26,166 nt of DNA, from NCBI GenBank assembly GCA_022561255.1, contig JADFRO010000003.1, forward strand, positions 1 through 26,166. The letters are read 5' to 3'. How positions within the stretch are numbered: position 1 is the first letter of the stretch; each line of letters begins with the position of its first letter. A program made the translations under genes and the position numbers. Positions 7,432-14,573 of this stretch are shown here, piece by piece. This DNA is from Planctomycetota bacterium (GTDB taxonomy: Bacteria > Planctomycetota > Phycisphaerae > UBA1845). Under the pieces are notes generated by a model. It was not told the DNA's origin and made no database searches. It was given only the letters and a program-made list of their open reading frames with translations.

Positions 7432-8568
7432 ATGGATACGATGCACAGGCGCTTTGCTCTTATCATTAGTTTCGCCGCGGTCACGGCCGCGAGCGCGCAG
7501 ATTCCCACCGCACGTGTAGGCGACATTACGCACCTGCAAGGTCAGGGACGCAACGTCCTAATCGGTTACGGCTTGGTGACTGGTCTGGCCGGTACGGGTG
7601 ACGGAGGTAAGTTTCTGCCCACCATGAAAGCGGTGGCGGAGATGGTCGCTCGTTTCGGCGTTCAGGTCGAGTCGATCCGGGACGTGGAGTCGGCGAAGAA
7701 CACCGCCGTGGTCATGGTCGAGGCTGTCGTCCCGGAACACGGTGGACGCGAGGGTGAGCTGCTCGATCTTCAAATAACCGCCGTCGCTGCCAAGAGTCTG
7801 GTGGGAGGACGCCTGCTCTCCACGCCGTTGATCTATCACGACCGCGGCGTCGACGGCCTCTTTGCGTTTGGATCCGGAAGAATCATCGTCGAGGGCATGG
7901 TACAGACGTCCGGATACATTCGCCAGGGGGGACGTCTGGAGCGGAACATTTTCGTCAACGTGCTCGCCGAGGGTAAGGAACTTCGTTCCATAGGCCTGCT
8001 CTCGCCGTGGATTCGGTCGGACCAGACCTACCTCACGCTCGTTCTGGACGACGCCCATGCGGGTTGGTCGATGGCGACCGCCATCGCCCAGGCCGTCGAC
8101 AAGGAGTTGAGCATCTCCGCCGACGTCGAACGCGTCGCGCTCGCGGTAGACAGCAAGAACATCGTCGTGCTCCTGCCGGCGCATCAGCTCGGCGATCCCG
8201 CATCGTGGATTCGTGACGTGGAACGGACGCCGATTCTGATGGAGTCGGGCGAGGCTCGCGTAACGATCAACCGTCGTACGGGAACGATCGTCGTAACCGG
8301 CGAGACACGCCTGTCCCCTGTGATCGTTTCCCAGCTTGGCCTGACCGTGACCGTAGCGACTTCGCAGGGCGACGGAACCGTTTTGCGACCCGCCATCGAG
8401 CAGCAGGATTTTGTGGCCCTCGACGCGGCCCGCTTGCGCCAACCCAACGTTCGAGATCTGCTGGATGCGTTGAATCGTTTGAAAGTTCCGTTCAAAGATC
8501 GCGTGGCGATTCTGGAAGAAATTCATCGGGCAGGCAAACTGCACGCCCGGATTCTGTATGAGGGATAG
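7432..8568 (+). CDS. flgI: Flagellar P-ring protein FlgI
   Basis: Periplasmic ring protein around the distal rod, whose assembly is assisted by FlgA. A signal peptide (RRFALIISFAAVTAASAQ) is followed by the FlgI hallmark region NVLIGYGLVTGLAGTGDGGKF and the domain 'ESAKNTAVVMVEAVVPEHGG'. The C-terminal part, 'RLRQPNVRDLLDALNRLKV', fits the conserved FlgI tail. The length of about 378 aa is normal. The start is uncertain: ATG at 7432 and ATG at 7441 are both possible with weak Shine-Dalgarno sequences, while a frame start at 7408 inside flgH would lengthen the signal region unnaturally. Confidence 0.95.
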   Translation: MDTMHRRFALIISFAAVTAASAQIPTARVGDITHLQGQGRNVLIGYGLVTGLAGTGDGGKFLPTMKAVAEMVARFGVQVESIRDVESAKNTAVVMVEAVVPEHGGREGELLDLQITAVAAKSLVGGRLLSTPLIYHDRGVDGLFAFGSGRIIVEGMVQTSGYIRQGGRLERNIFVNVLAEGKELRSIGLLSPWIRSDQTYLTLVLDDAHAGWSMATAIAQAVDKELSISADVERVALAVDSKNIVVLLPAHQLGDPASWIRDVERTPILMESGEARVTINRRTGTIVVTGETRLSPVIVSQLGLTVTVATSQGDGTVLRPAIEQQDFVALDAARLRQPNVRDLLDALNRLKVPFKDRVAILEEIHRAGKLHARILYEG

Positions 8569-8571
8569 ACC

Positions 8572-8901
8572 GTGCAACTGACAACCGTCAATACGCTATC
8601 CGACTCAACCCAGGGTAGCGGGCAGCACGACAAGCTCAGAGAGGCTACGCGGCAGCTTGTCGGTTCGGTTTTCTACGGAACACTGCTCAAGAACATGCGC
8701 GCGAGCAGCTTACGCGGCGAGATCGGACACGGCGGCCGCGGCGAAGAAGTGTTTGGTGCTCAACTGGACGGCGTCCTCGCAGAACGCGCGGGCATGGCAA
8801 CGCGCGGCGGGTTGGCAGACCACTTGTACAAACACTTGGAACATCAGCAAAAACTGATCAACCAGTTGCGGCAGGCCAAGGAGGCGAGCGCCGTTCGATG
8901 A
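8572..8901 (+). CDS. flgJ: FlgJ-type rod-binding protein (single domain, no muramidase)
   Basis: Short 109-residue protein carrying the rod-binding domain found in the N-terminal half of FlgJ. The signature region is REATRQLVGSVFYGTLLKNM (about residues 24-43) followed by GGRGEEVFGAQLDGVLAERA and a C-terminal helix ending HLYKHLEHQQ. The glucosaminidase half of enteric FlgJ is absent, as is usual outside gamma- and beta-proteobacteria, so a separate hydrolase must open the cell wall for the rod. The start is a GTG at 8572 with AGGG about 7 nt upstream, 3 nt after the flgI stop. Its stop overlaps the flgN start (ATGA). Confidence 0.85.
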   Translation: MQLTTVNTLSDSTQGSGQHDKLREATRQLVGSVFYGTLLKNMRASSLRGEIGHGGRGEEVFGAQLDGVLAERAGMATRGGLADHLYKHLEHQQKLINQLRQAKEASAVR

Positions 8902-9437
8902 AAACAACCATGACAAAACCCAGGGTCTCCGAGGGAGCGCGCATCCGCGATCTCATCACCCTGCTGACTCGGCTTTCCGATCTTTACGACGAGCTGTTCG
9001 CCCTCGTGGATGAGAAAATCGCCGCGATGCGGCGCGCCGATCTGGACGCCATGCGAGCCTGCGGCGACAAAGAACAGTTGCTTGCCCGAACGCTCCACGA
9101 GCGCCAGGGCCTGCGAATCCAATTGATGGAGGCGCTCGGCAAGGAGTTGGGTCTTCCCCGCGCGGTGGCCCGTGCCATAACGGTGTCGCAGCTCGCCACG
9201 CACATTCCGGCACCACAGCGCAAGGTGCTGACGGATGCCGCGGATAGACTTCGAGCGACGATTGCCAAGGTCGCGCAGGCAAACCGCGTGGCCGGTGTGA
9301 TTTCCAGAGAGCTTGTCAATCATCTGCGGTGGGTCTTCGCAGCCGTTAGACCTCAGGATGATCGTCCCGTGGATTACGGCGACGCCGGCGTTCTCGTATC
9401 TCGTCCGGCGACGTATTTGTTTGAAGCTGTTGGATAG
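8898..9437 (+). CDS. flgN: FlgN-family export chaperone
   Basis: Probable cytoplasmic chaperone that holds FlgK and FlgL before export. The 179-residue protein is almost wholly helical: 'LITLLTRLSDLYDELFALVD' (about residues 19-38), then a run with KEQLLARTLHERQGLRIQLM, and a later helix RLRATIAKVAQANRVAGVIS, where the last matches the FlgN pattern of a long helix with N-x-x-x-x-I near the C-terminus. Sequence identity to any one family member is low, so the call rests on helical pattern and on position immediately upstream of flgK and flgL. It is coupled to the preceding gene by a 4-bp overlap. Confidence 0.75.
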   Translation: MKTTMTKPRVSEGARIRDLITLLTRLSDLYDELFALVDEKIAAMRRADLDAMRACGDKEQLLARTLHERQGLRIQLMEALGKELGLPRAVARAITVSQLATHIPAPQRKVLTDAADRLRATIAKVAQANRVAGVISRELVNHLRWVFAAVRPQDDRPVDYGDAGVLVSRPATYLFEAVG

Positions 9438-9460
9438 GGGCAAGATCGGAACCGTTTGTC

Positions 9461-11191
9461 ATGGGACTTCTAAACTCAGCATTGCAGATCGGGCGAAGTG
9501 CTCTGCTCTCCTACCAGGGTGCGCTGCAGACGGTTGGCAACAACATCAGCAGCGCGGGCAGTCCCGACTATACCCGTCTTGCGCCCCAACTCGACCCGCT
9601 CCAGGGTAGCCTGGTCGCCAACGATCTGCAGCCCGGGGCCGGCGTAGCGCTGACCAGCATTCAGCGATACATCGACGAGGCGCTTGAAGGACGCTTGCGC
9701 CTGGCGATCGGCGGGCAGGAGCAGGCTGCAACGCGCCAGGTGAATCTCGTTCAGGTCGAATCCTACTTCGACGACCTCAGCGGTGCAGGCGTCGGTTCCG
9801 TCCTCATCGAGTTCTGGTCTCGGTTCGACGAGCTGCAGAACAACCCCGAAGACCTGGCTGTTCGCGACCTCGTCGTCTCCGGCGGAGCGCGCCTGGCAGA
9901 CTCCCTTGGCACGCTGCGTAGCCAGCTAGCAGACCTCGGCGCCGACATCGACGGGCAGATCGCTGACGTCGTTGCCCAGGCTGACGACCTCGCGCGTCAG
10001 ATCGCCAACCTGAACGAGCAGATTTCCACGACCGAGGCGGGACGCCGAAGTCAGGCGACCGCCCTGCGCGACCAGCGCGACGCCATCCTGCGTCAGCTAA
10101 GCCAGATACTCGACATCACCGTTCGCGAGCAGCCTGACGGATCGCTAAACGTCTATGCTGGAAGCGAGGCCATCGTCCAGGCGGCATCCGCGCGACAGCT
10201 TATCGCGGTCCAAAGCATTGACGGTGAGTTCGTGCGAAGCTCGATTCGTTTCGCAGATACGAACCAGCAGCTTCAGGTTCGCGGTGGCCGACTCGCCGGG
10301 CTCATCGAAGCACGCGAGCAAGACGCGTACGGGCAGATCGCCGCCGTCGACCGGCTCGCCGAGGCGATCATCTCCGACGTTAACCGGGTTCATGCCGACG
10401 GGCAGGGTCGGGTCGGGTTCACCAGCGTCATAGGTGACTACGATATGCTCGATACGGACGTCGCCCTGAACAGCACCGCAGCGGGTCTTGCTTTTCCACC
10501 CCAGAGCGGCAGCTTCTACGTGACCGTAGCCGACGACGCCACCGGGACGCCGGTTGCCTACCGAATCGAAATTGACCTCGACGGCGTAGGGACGGATACG
10601 ACGCTCCAGTCGCTCGTCGACGATTTCAACAGCCAGGTGACAGGAGCAACCGCGTCGATCACAAGCGACAACAGACTGTCGATCTCAGCCGACGCCGGTT
10701 TTTCTTTCACGTTCGGATACGACGGACAGACCGCGCGTTCAGATACCTCGCACGTTCTGGCCGCGCTGGGGATCAACACCTTCTTTTCGGGTACGGACGC
10801 AAGCAGCATCGCCGTATCCCAAACGCTGCGCGATCGACCTTCTCTGGTCGCGGCTGCGAGCGTTTTCCTGCCCGGCGATGGTCTGAACGCTGGTCGCCTC
10901 GCGGGCCTGGGATCGGCAACAAGTGACCGTCTTGGCGACACGTCGCTCGTTGGCTTCTTCAATTCGATCTCTAACTCCATTGCGGTGGCGGGTTCCGCCG
11001 TCAACGCCGACGTCGAGGCGTCCTCGTCCATATTGACTTCTCTCCAGGCTCAAAAGGAGAGCATCAGCGGCGTGAATCTCGATGAGGAAGCCATCGCGCT
11101 CCTCAAGTTCCAGCGCGCCTTTCAGGGAGCGACTCGCTTTATCTCCGTGGTCGACGACCTGCTTAGTGAACTCATAGCACTGATTCGGTGA
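9461..11191 (+). CDS. flgK: Flagellar hook-associated protein 1 (FlgK)
   Basis: First junction protein between hook and filament. The N-terminus (LNSALQIGRSALLSYQGALQ, then VGNNISSAGSPDYTR) is the FlgK form of the axial-protein signature. A long coiled region of about residues 100-215 includes 'DDLARQIANLNEQISTTEAG' and 'ALRDQRDAILRQLSQILDIT', as in the family. The C-terminus (SGVNLDEEAIALLKFQRAFQ) is the typical closing helix. At 576 aa it is within the family range. Around residues 365-400 a 'hook IN'-type unit (DTTLQSLVDDFNSQVTG) appears, like those in FlgL and flagellin here. The Shine-Dalgarno is weak and distant. It lies 23 nt downstream of flgN. Confidence 0.95.
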   Translation: MGLLNSALQIGRSALLSYQGALQTVGNNISSAGSPDYTRLAPQLDPLQGSLVANDLQPGAGVALTSIQRYIDEALEGRLRLAIGGQEQAATRQVNLVQVESYFDDLSGAGVGSVLIEFWSRFDELQNNPEDLAVRDLVVSGGARLADSLGTLRSQLADLGADIDGQIADVVAQADDLARQIANLNEQISTTEAGRRSQATALRDQRDAILRQLSQILDITVREQPDGSLNVYAGSEAIVQAASARQLIAVQSIDGEFVRSSIRFADTNQQLQVRGGRLAGLIEAREQDAYGQIAAVDRLAEAIISDVNRVHADGQGRVGFTSVIGDYDMLDTDVALNSTAAGLAFPPQSGSFYVTVADDATGTPVAYRIEIDLDGVGTDTTLQSLVDDFNSQVTGATASITSDNRLSISADAGFSFTFGYDGQTARSDTSHVLAALGINTFFSGTDASSIAVSQTLRDRPSLVAAASVFLPGDGLNAGRLAGLGSATSDRLGDTSLVGFFNSISNSIAVAGSAVNADVEASSSILTSLQAQKESISGVNLDEEAIALLKFQRAFQGATRFISVVDDLLSELIALIR

Positions 11192-11255
11192 TAGGCATGA
11201 TTCGGTTTCATACAGTTCATAACGTGTGGTTCCTGAACGTTGTCGGAGGTGTGTC

Positions 11256-13196
11256 GTGGCGATAAGCCCCGTAAACATCGCCCGGGTAAGTCAGGGCTTG
11301 CGAACCAATCTCGTCCTGAACTCGCTTCAGCGCAACCAGCGCGACGTGTTTCTATCCCAAACGCGGCTCGCCTCCGGAAGAAGGTTCGTAACGTCCAGCG
11401 AGGATCCCGTGGGTTCCGCGCGCGCGTTGGACCTCACCCAAGCCCTCGCCCGACAGCGAAGATTCGCCGCCAACGCGACGCATGGTGATATGTTCCTCGC
11501 CGCCGCGGACAGTTCGCTCAGCGAAATCAGCAGTCTGTTGATCGAGGCCTCCACGATCGCCAGTCAGAACGTCAGTAATCTTACCAGCGGAGCAGAGCGC
11601 GCGGCGCAGGCTGAGGTGGTCGCCGCGATTCGTCAGCAGCTACAAATCGTCGGCAATCGTCAGTTCAACGGGCGCTACATCTTCGGCGGTCGTGAAACGA
11701 CCGATCGACCCTTTGTGGATAGGCTGGGTGGTATCGCGTATGTCGGCGACATCGGAGAGATGTTCGCACGCATGAGCGATGAGTTGCTCACGCCGATCAA
11801 CATGCCCGGCAACGAAGTGTTCGGAGCACTCTCGAATCCTCTTGCCCGGGGCGTCGATCTAACGCCCAAGCTTACGGATCAGACGCGTCTCGAAGACATC
11901 ACCGGCGCCGTCGGTGGAGCCATCACGCTTGGTACCATCGTGTTCAACGAGGACGGCGGTGCGGGAGTATTCACCGTCGACCTGAGCACCGCCGACACCA
12001 TCGGCGACGTTGTTACGATGATCAACGACGCTGCGTCAGACGCAGGCGCTGCCCTGACAGCCTCGCTGAGCGACACGGGATTGGACATCGATCCGAGTGG
12101 ATCATCGCTTACCGTTACCGACGTCGGTGGTGGGAGCGTCACGGCCGACCTGGGCATTCGAACGACTTCGCCGACGACCACCACGATCACAGGCCAGGCG
12201 ATCGTGCCACGGATCACACGCCTGACACCCGTTGACGCGCTCGCCGGCGGTGCGGGCATTGACATCGACAGCGGCTTTATCGTTACGAACGGCGCACGAA
12301 CCGTGACGATCGACCTGAGTGCGGTCGAGACCGTACAGGACATCATCAACACGATCAACAACGCCGGCGTGGGCGTTCTCAGTCGCGTCAGCGAAGACGG
12401 TACCGCGATCGACGTGTTCAATACCGTATCGGGGACGTCGCTGACGATCGGCGAGAACGGCGGAACGACGGCGACTGATCTGGGCATCCGAACGTTCGAC
12501 ACCGCGACACCGCTTGACATCCTCAATTTTGGAAACGGTGTGTCGACCGAAATCGGTGAGATGGATCTGAGGATCACGGCCAAGAATGGCTCGACGGTCG
12601 ACGTGAACCTCGACACGGCCAAGACCATCGGTGACGTAATCACCCTGATAAACGATGCCGCGACGGACGCTAGCGTAAGTGTTAAGGCTTCATTCGCCGA
12701 TACCGGCAACGGAATTCTCATCACGGATTCAACGAGCGGATCGGACCCTCTTTCGATCGGAACAATGAACTTATCCCACGCTCCGTTCGACCTGGGGCTC
12801 GTTCAGACCGTTACGGGAACCGCGAAGGAACTTCTCGGCGCGGACGTGAACCCGACGCGTACCGAAGGAATTCTCGGTGCCTTGATCGATTTGGAGACCG
12901 CGCTGCGCTCAAACGATACGCGGGGCATCACCGCAGCCGGCGGACGTCTTGACGACCTACGCGCAGACGTCATTCGCTCGCACGGCATCATCGGAGCTCG
13001 TTCGCAAGCGATGACGCAAAAGAGGTTGCAGTTGGAGGACGCGTCCCTGACGTCCGAGATATTCCTTTCACAAGTACGGGACGTCGACTACGCCCAGGCC
13101 ATTACGCAATTGCAGTCAGCTATGACGAGATTACAGGCCAACATGCAGACAAGCTCCGTTGTACTGAACTTGTCGTTGTTGGACTTTCTAAGATGA
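11256..13196 (+). CDS. flgL: Oversized flagellar hook-associated protein 3 (FlgL) with three hook-IN repeats
   Basis: Second hook-filament junction protein, flagellin-related. The 646-residue product has flagellin-type D0/D1 ends: N-terminal QGLRTNLVLNSLQRNQRDVF with LASGRRFVTSSEDP, and C-terminal SEIFLSQVRDVDYAQAITQL. The usual length is about 300. The extra length is a central region (DNA about 11,900-12,800) of three tandem units, each with a pattern like TIGDVVTMINDA, then SLTVxxxGGxxxxDLGIRT (units near residues 215-301, 325-412 and 426-515); the middle unit has TVQDIINTINNA and the third TIGDVITLINDA. These fit the Flagellin_IN (hook IN) motif and should form surface-exposed domains. 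The GTG at 11256 is chosen because GGAGG (11245-11249) lies 6 nt upstream; the frame opens at 11226. It is the last gene of the packed operon. Confidence 0.93.
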   Translation: MAISPVNIARVSQGLRTNLVLNSLQRNQRDVFLSQTRLASGRRFVTSSEDPVGSARALDLTQALARQRRFAANATHGDMFLAAADSSLSEISSLLIEASTIASQNVSNLTSGAERAAQAEVVAAIRQQLQIVGNRQFNGRYIFGGRETTDRPFVDRLGGIAYVGDIGEMFARMSDELLTPINMPGNEVFGALSNPLARGVDLTPKLTDQTRLEDITGAVGGAITLGTIVFNEDGGAGVFTVDLSTADTIGDVVTMINDAASDAGAALTASLSDTGLDIDPSGSSLTVTDVGGGSVTADLGIRTTSPTTTTITGQAIVPRITRLTPVDALAGGAGIDIDSGFIVTNGARTVTIDLSAVETVQDIINTINNAGVGVLSRVSEDGTAIDVFNTVSGTSLTIGENGGTTATDLGIRTFDTATPLDILNFGNGVSTEIGEMDLRITAKNGSTVDVNLDTAKTIGDVITLINDAATDASVSVKASFADTGNGILITDSTSGSDPLSIGTMNLSHAPFDLGLVQTVTGTAKELLGADVNPTRTEGILGALIDLETALRSNDTRGITAAGGRLDDLRADVIRSHGIIGARSQAMTQKRLQLEDASLTSEIFLSQVRDVDYAQAITQLQSAMTRLQANMQTSSVVLNLSLLDFLR

Positions 13197-13523
13197 CGCC
13201 GAGGCAGACGTGCTGTTGGCGATTGAGGCGAGGGATGCAAGAGGTCGTTGCGCGGCTTTGACCGCGAGACGAGATGAAACGAGAAATGAGGCGTATGGAA
13301 GCGCGGTCGTCGCGCGAGCCACAACGGCTCGCATGATGACCGGACTCACGCGGCGCTCGGTTGACCGGGGCGCGGCAATTGTGAGTGGCTGCCCGGTGTG
13401 GAGATGCCGGGACGCGGCAGTGAAAAGGCCGCGTGTGCGGGGGCGTGCTTGATGAGTGATCGTTGGTCGATCACGGCATGCGATGGCACCAGCTGTCAAG
13501 GAACTGGTCGAGGGAGATTCGCG
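13197..13523 (+). other. Spacer between flgL and fliW
   Basis: About 330 bp without a convincing gene. An open frame at 13210-13452 (GTG start, arginine/alanine-rich, 80 codons) has a GAGG a few nt upstream, but its composition resembles GC-rich noise. The stretch ends with a perfect 7-bp inverted repeat (13456-13474) and the fliW Shine-Dalgarno. It may hold the fliW promoter, but no clear -35/-10 or -24/-12 pair was found. Confidence 0.45.
13456..13474 (+). promoter_or_regulatory. Perfect inverted repeat upstream of fliW
   Basis: GTGATCG, loop TTGGT, CGATCAC: a 7-bp perfect stem with a 5-nt loop ending 49 nt before the fliW ATG. No T-tract follows, so it is not a standard terminator. A protein-binding operator or a leader hairpin is possible. 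Function is inferred from symmetry and position only. Confidence 0.4.
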
Positions 13524-13973
13524 ATGCTGATCGATACGTCGCGTTTTGGGCAACTGGACGTGGATCGGGACCGACTCATCGTATTTGACGATGGAATCCT
13601 CGGTTTCCCCACGCAACACGAGTACGCACTGATCCAGACCGGCCAGGGTAGCGGTTTTTACTGGCTCCAGTCGGTGTGTACGCGCGATCTGGCGTTTGTC
13701 GTGTGCGATCCGAGGCTTTTTGTCGCGGACTATCAGGTTCCCGTTAAGCTCGAAGAGCTTGACGGAATCGGATTGGCCGACGCCAAGGACGCTCAGGTGT
13801 TCGTCATCGTCAACAAGGTGGATGATTTGTTGACCGGCAACCTGCAGGGCCCTCTTGTGGTCAACGTAACCACCCGAAAGGCACGGCAGCTCGTCATGAG
13901 CGACAAGCGATTCTCGACCCGCCACCCGCTCATGCGCGTCCCCAGGCAGACCGTCATGGGCAAGACAGCCTGA
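13524..13973 (+). CDS. fliW: Flagellar assembly factor FliW
   Basis: FliW binds flagellin and CsrA in a partner switch: when flagellin builds up in the cell, FliW is bound by flagellin and CsrA is freed to repress flagellin translation. The 149-residue length is typical. Diagnostic segments are DTSRFGQLDVDRDRLIVFDD near the N-terminus, GILGFPTQHEYALI, GFYWLQSVCTRDLAFVVCDP (the family's most conserved stretch) and NLQGPLVVNVTTRKARQLVM (family 'tvNLlAPivIN'-type end). AGGGAG (13511-13516), 7 nt before the ATG, decides the start against an upstream frame opening at 13398. The neighbour csrA is its functional partner. Confidence 0.94.
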   Translation: MLIDTSRFGQLDVDRDRLIVFDDGILGFPTQHEYALIQTGQGSGFYWLQSVCTRDLAFVVCDPRLFVADYQVPVKLEELDGIGLADAKDAQVFVIVNKVDDLLTGNLQGPLVVNVTTRKARQLVMSDKRFSTRHPLMRVPRQTVMGKTA

Positions 13974-14191
13974 CGGGCGACTAGATTTACGCAAGGGATC
14001 AGGTCTACAATGAGTAGAGACCGAGCAGTGAACCTGCCCATCCCGAGCGTCGTCGTGCACCACGACCGCGCAGTACGCCGCCGGCGTAAGCGAAGGCGCA
14101 TGCCGCCTTTCGCCCAAGATGTTTCGCCGGCGAGTGCGACAGTGGTGTTATGGACTTGTAGCGCATCGGCATGGCAAGGAAGGAGCCGCGT

Positions 14192-14503
14192 ATGTTGGTG
14201 CTTTCGAGGCAACGTGATGAAACGATAATGATCGGCGATGACGTGGAGATCACCGTCGTCGACATTCGGGGCGACAAGGTGCGACTTGGCATCACCGCGC
14301 CCCGCAGTATCCAAGTGCATCGAAAAGAAGTTTACGATGCGATCAAACGTGAGAATGAGCGGGCAGCCGGGCTCAAACCCGATGACGTCGCGGATGTGAT
14401 CGATCGCCGCGCCGAATCCGGATCGCCCGGACGGGATAAGAATGATAAACACCGGTCGACCGACGACCCACCGAGGTCGAGTGAGGCTCGTGGGTCACGC
14501 TAA
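14192..14503 (+). CDS. csrA: Carbon storage regulator CsrA with C-terminal extension
   Basis: Small RNA-binding protein that dimerises and blocks translation at GGA-containing sites near Shine-Dalgarno sequences. The core MLVLSRQRDETIMIGDDVEI (residues 1-20) and the RNA-contact strand SIQVHRKEVY with Arg44 are intact. CsrA proteins are usually 60-75 residues. This one is 103, with a charged tail of about 35-40 residues rich in Asp, Arg, Lys, Ser and Pro after the 'AAGLKPDDVADVIDRR' segment. The start at 14192 follows AGGAG (14181-14185) by 6 nt; an upstream in-frame ATG at 14171 is not supported. Flanked by fliW and flagellin, it is very likely the repressor arm of the FliW-CsrA-flagellin circuit. 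Confidence 0.95.
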   Translation: MLVLSRQRDETIMIGDDVEITVVDIRGDKVRLGITAPRSIQVHRKEVYDAIKRENERAAGLKPDDVADVIDRRAESGSPGRDKNDKHRSTDDPPRSSEARGSR

Positions 14504-14573
14504 CTAGAGTCTTCGATAAGGACATGTCCCGTGCGACGCGTCGTCGCGTGGGGGTAATCAAGGAGGATTCCTC
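14504..14573 (+). promoter_or_regulatory. Flagellin leader with GGA motifs and partly paired Shine-Dalgarno (candidate CsrA target)
   Basis: The 70-nt csrA-flagellin gap contains a perfect palindrome GGACATGTCC (14520-14529), a 6-bp hairpin GCGACG-CGT-CGTCGC (14533-14547), and AAGGAGGA (14560-14567) as Shine-Dalgarno, 6 nt from the ATG. The Shine-Dalgarno itself is part of GAGGA-T-TCCTC (14563-14573), so it can be partly masked, with GGA exposed in or beside the loop. CsrA proteins bind A(N)GGA in such places; in Bacillus the flagellin leader is the known target. Direct control here is an inference. Confidence 0.55.

Noticed and set aside
13210..13452. 80-codon open frame between flgL and fliW
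   Set aside because: Arginine/alanine-rich composition, GTG start with a modest Shine-Dalgarno and no recognisable pattern; kept only as a note in the spacer entry.
14172..14186. GG-N10-GC pattern before csrA resembling a -24/-12 promoter
   Set aside because: It overlaps the csrA Shine-Dalgarno, so transcription would start after the ATG, and the flanking bases match poorly.
14010..14228. 72-codon open frame overlapping the csrA start
   Set aside because: It runs out of frame through the csrA core and has low-complexity basic content; csrA is unambiguous.
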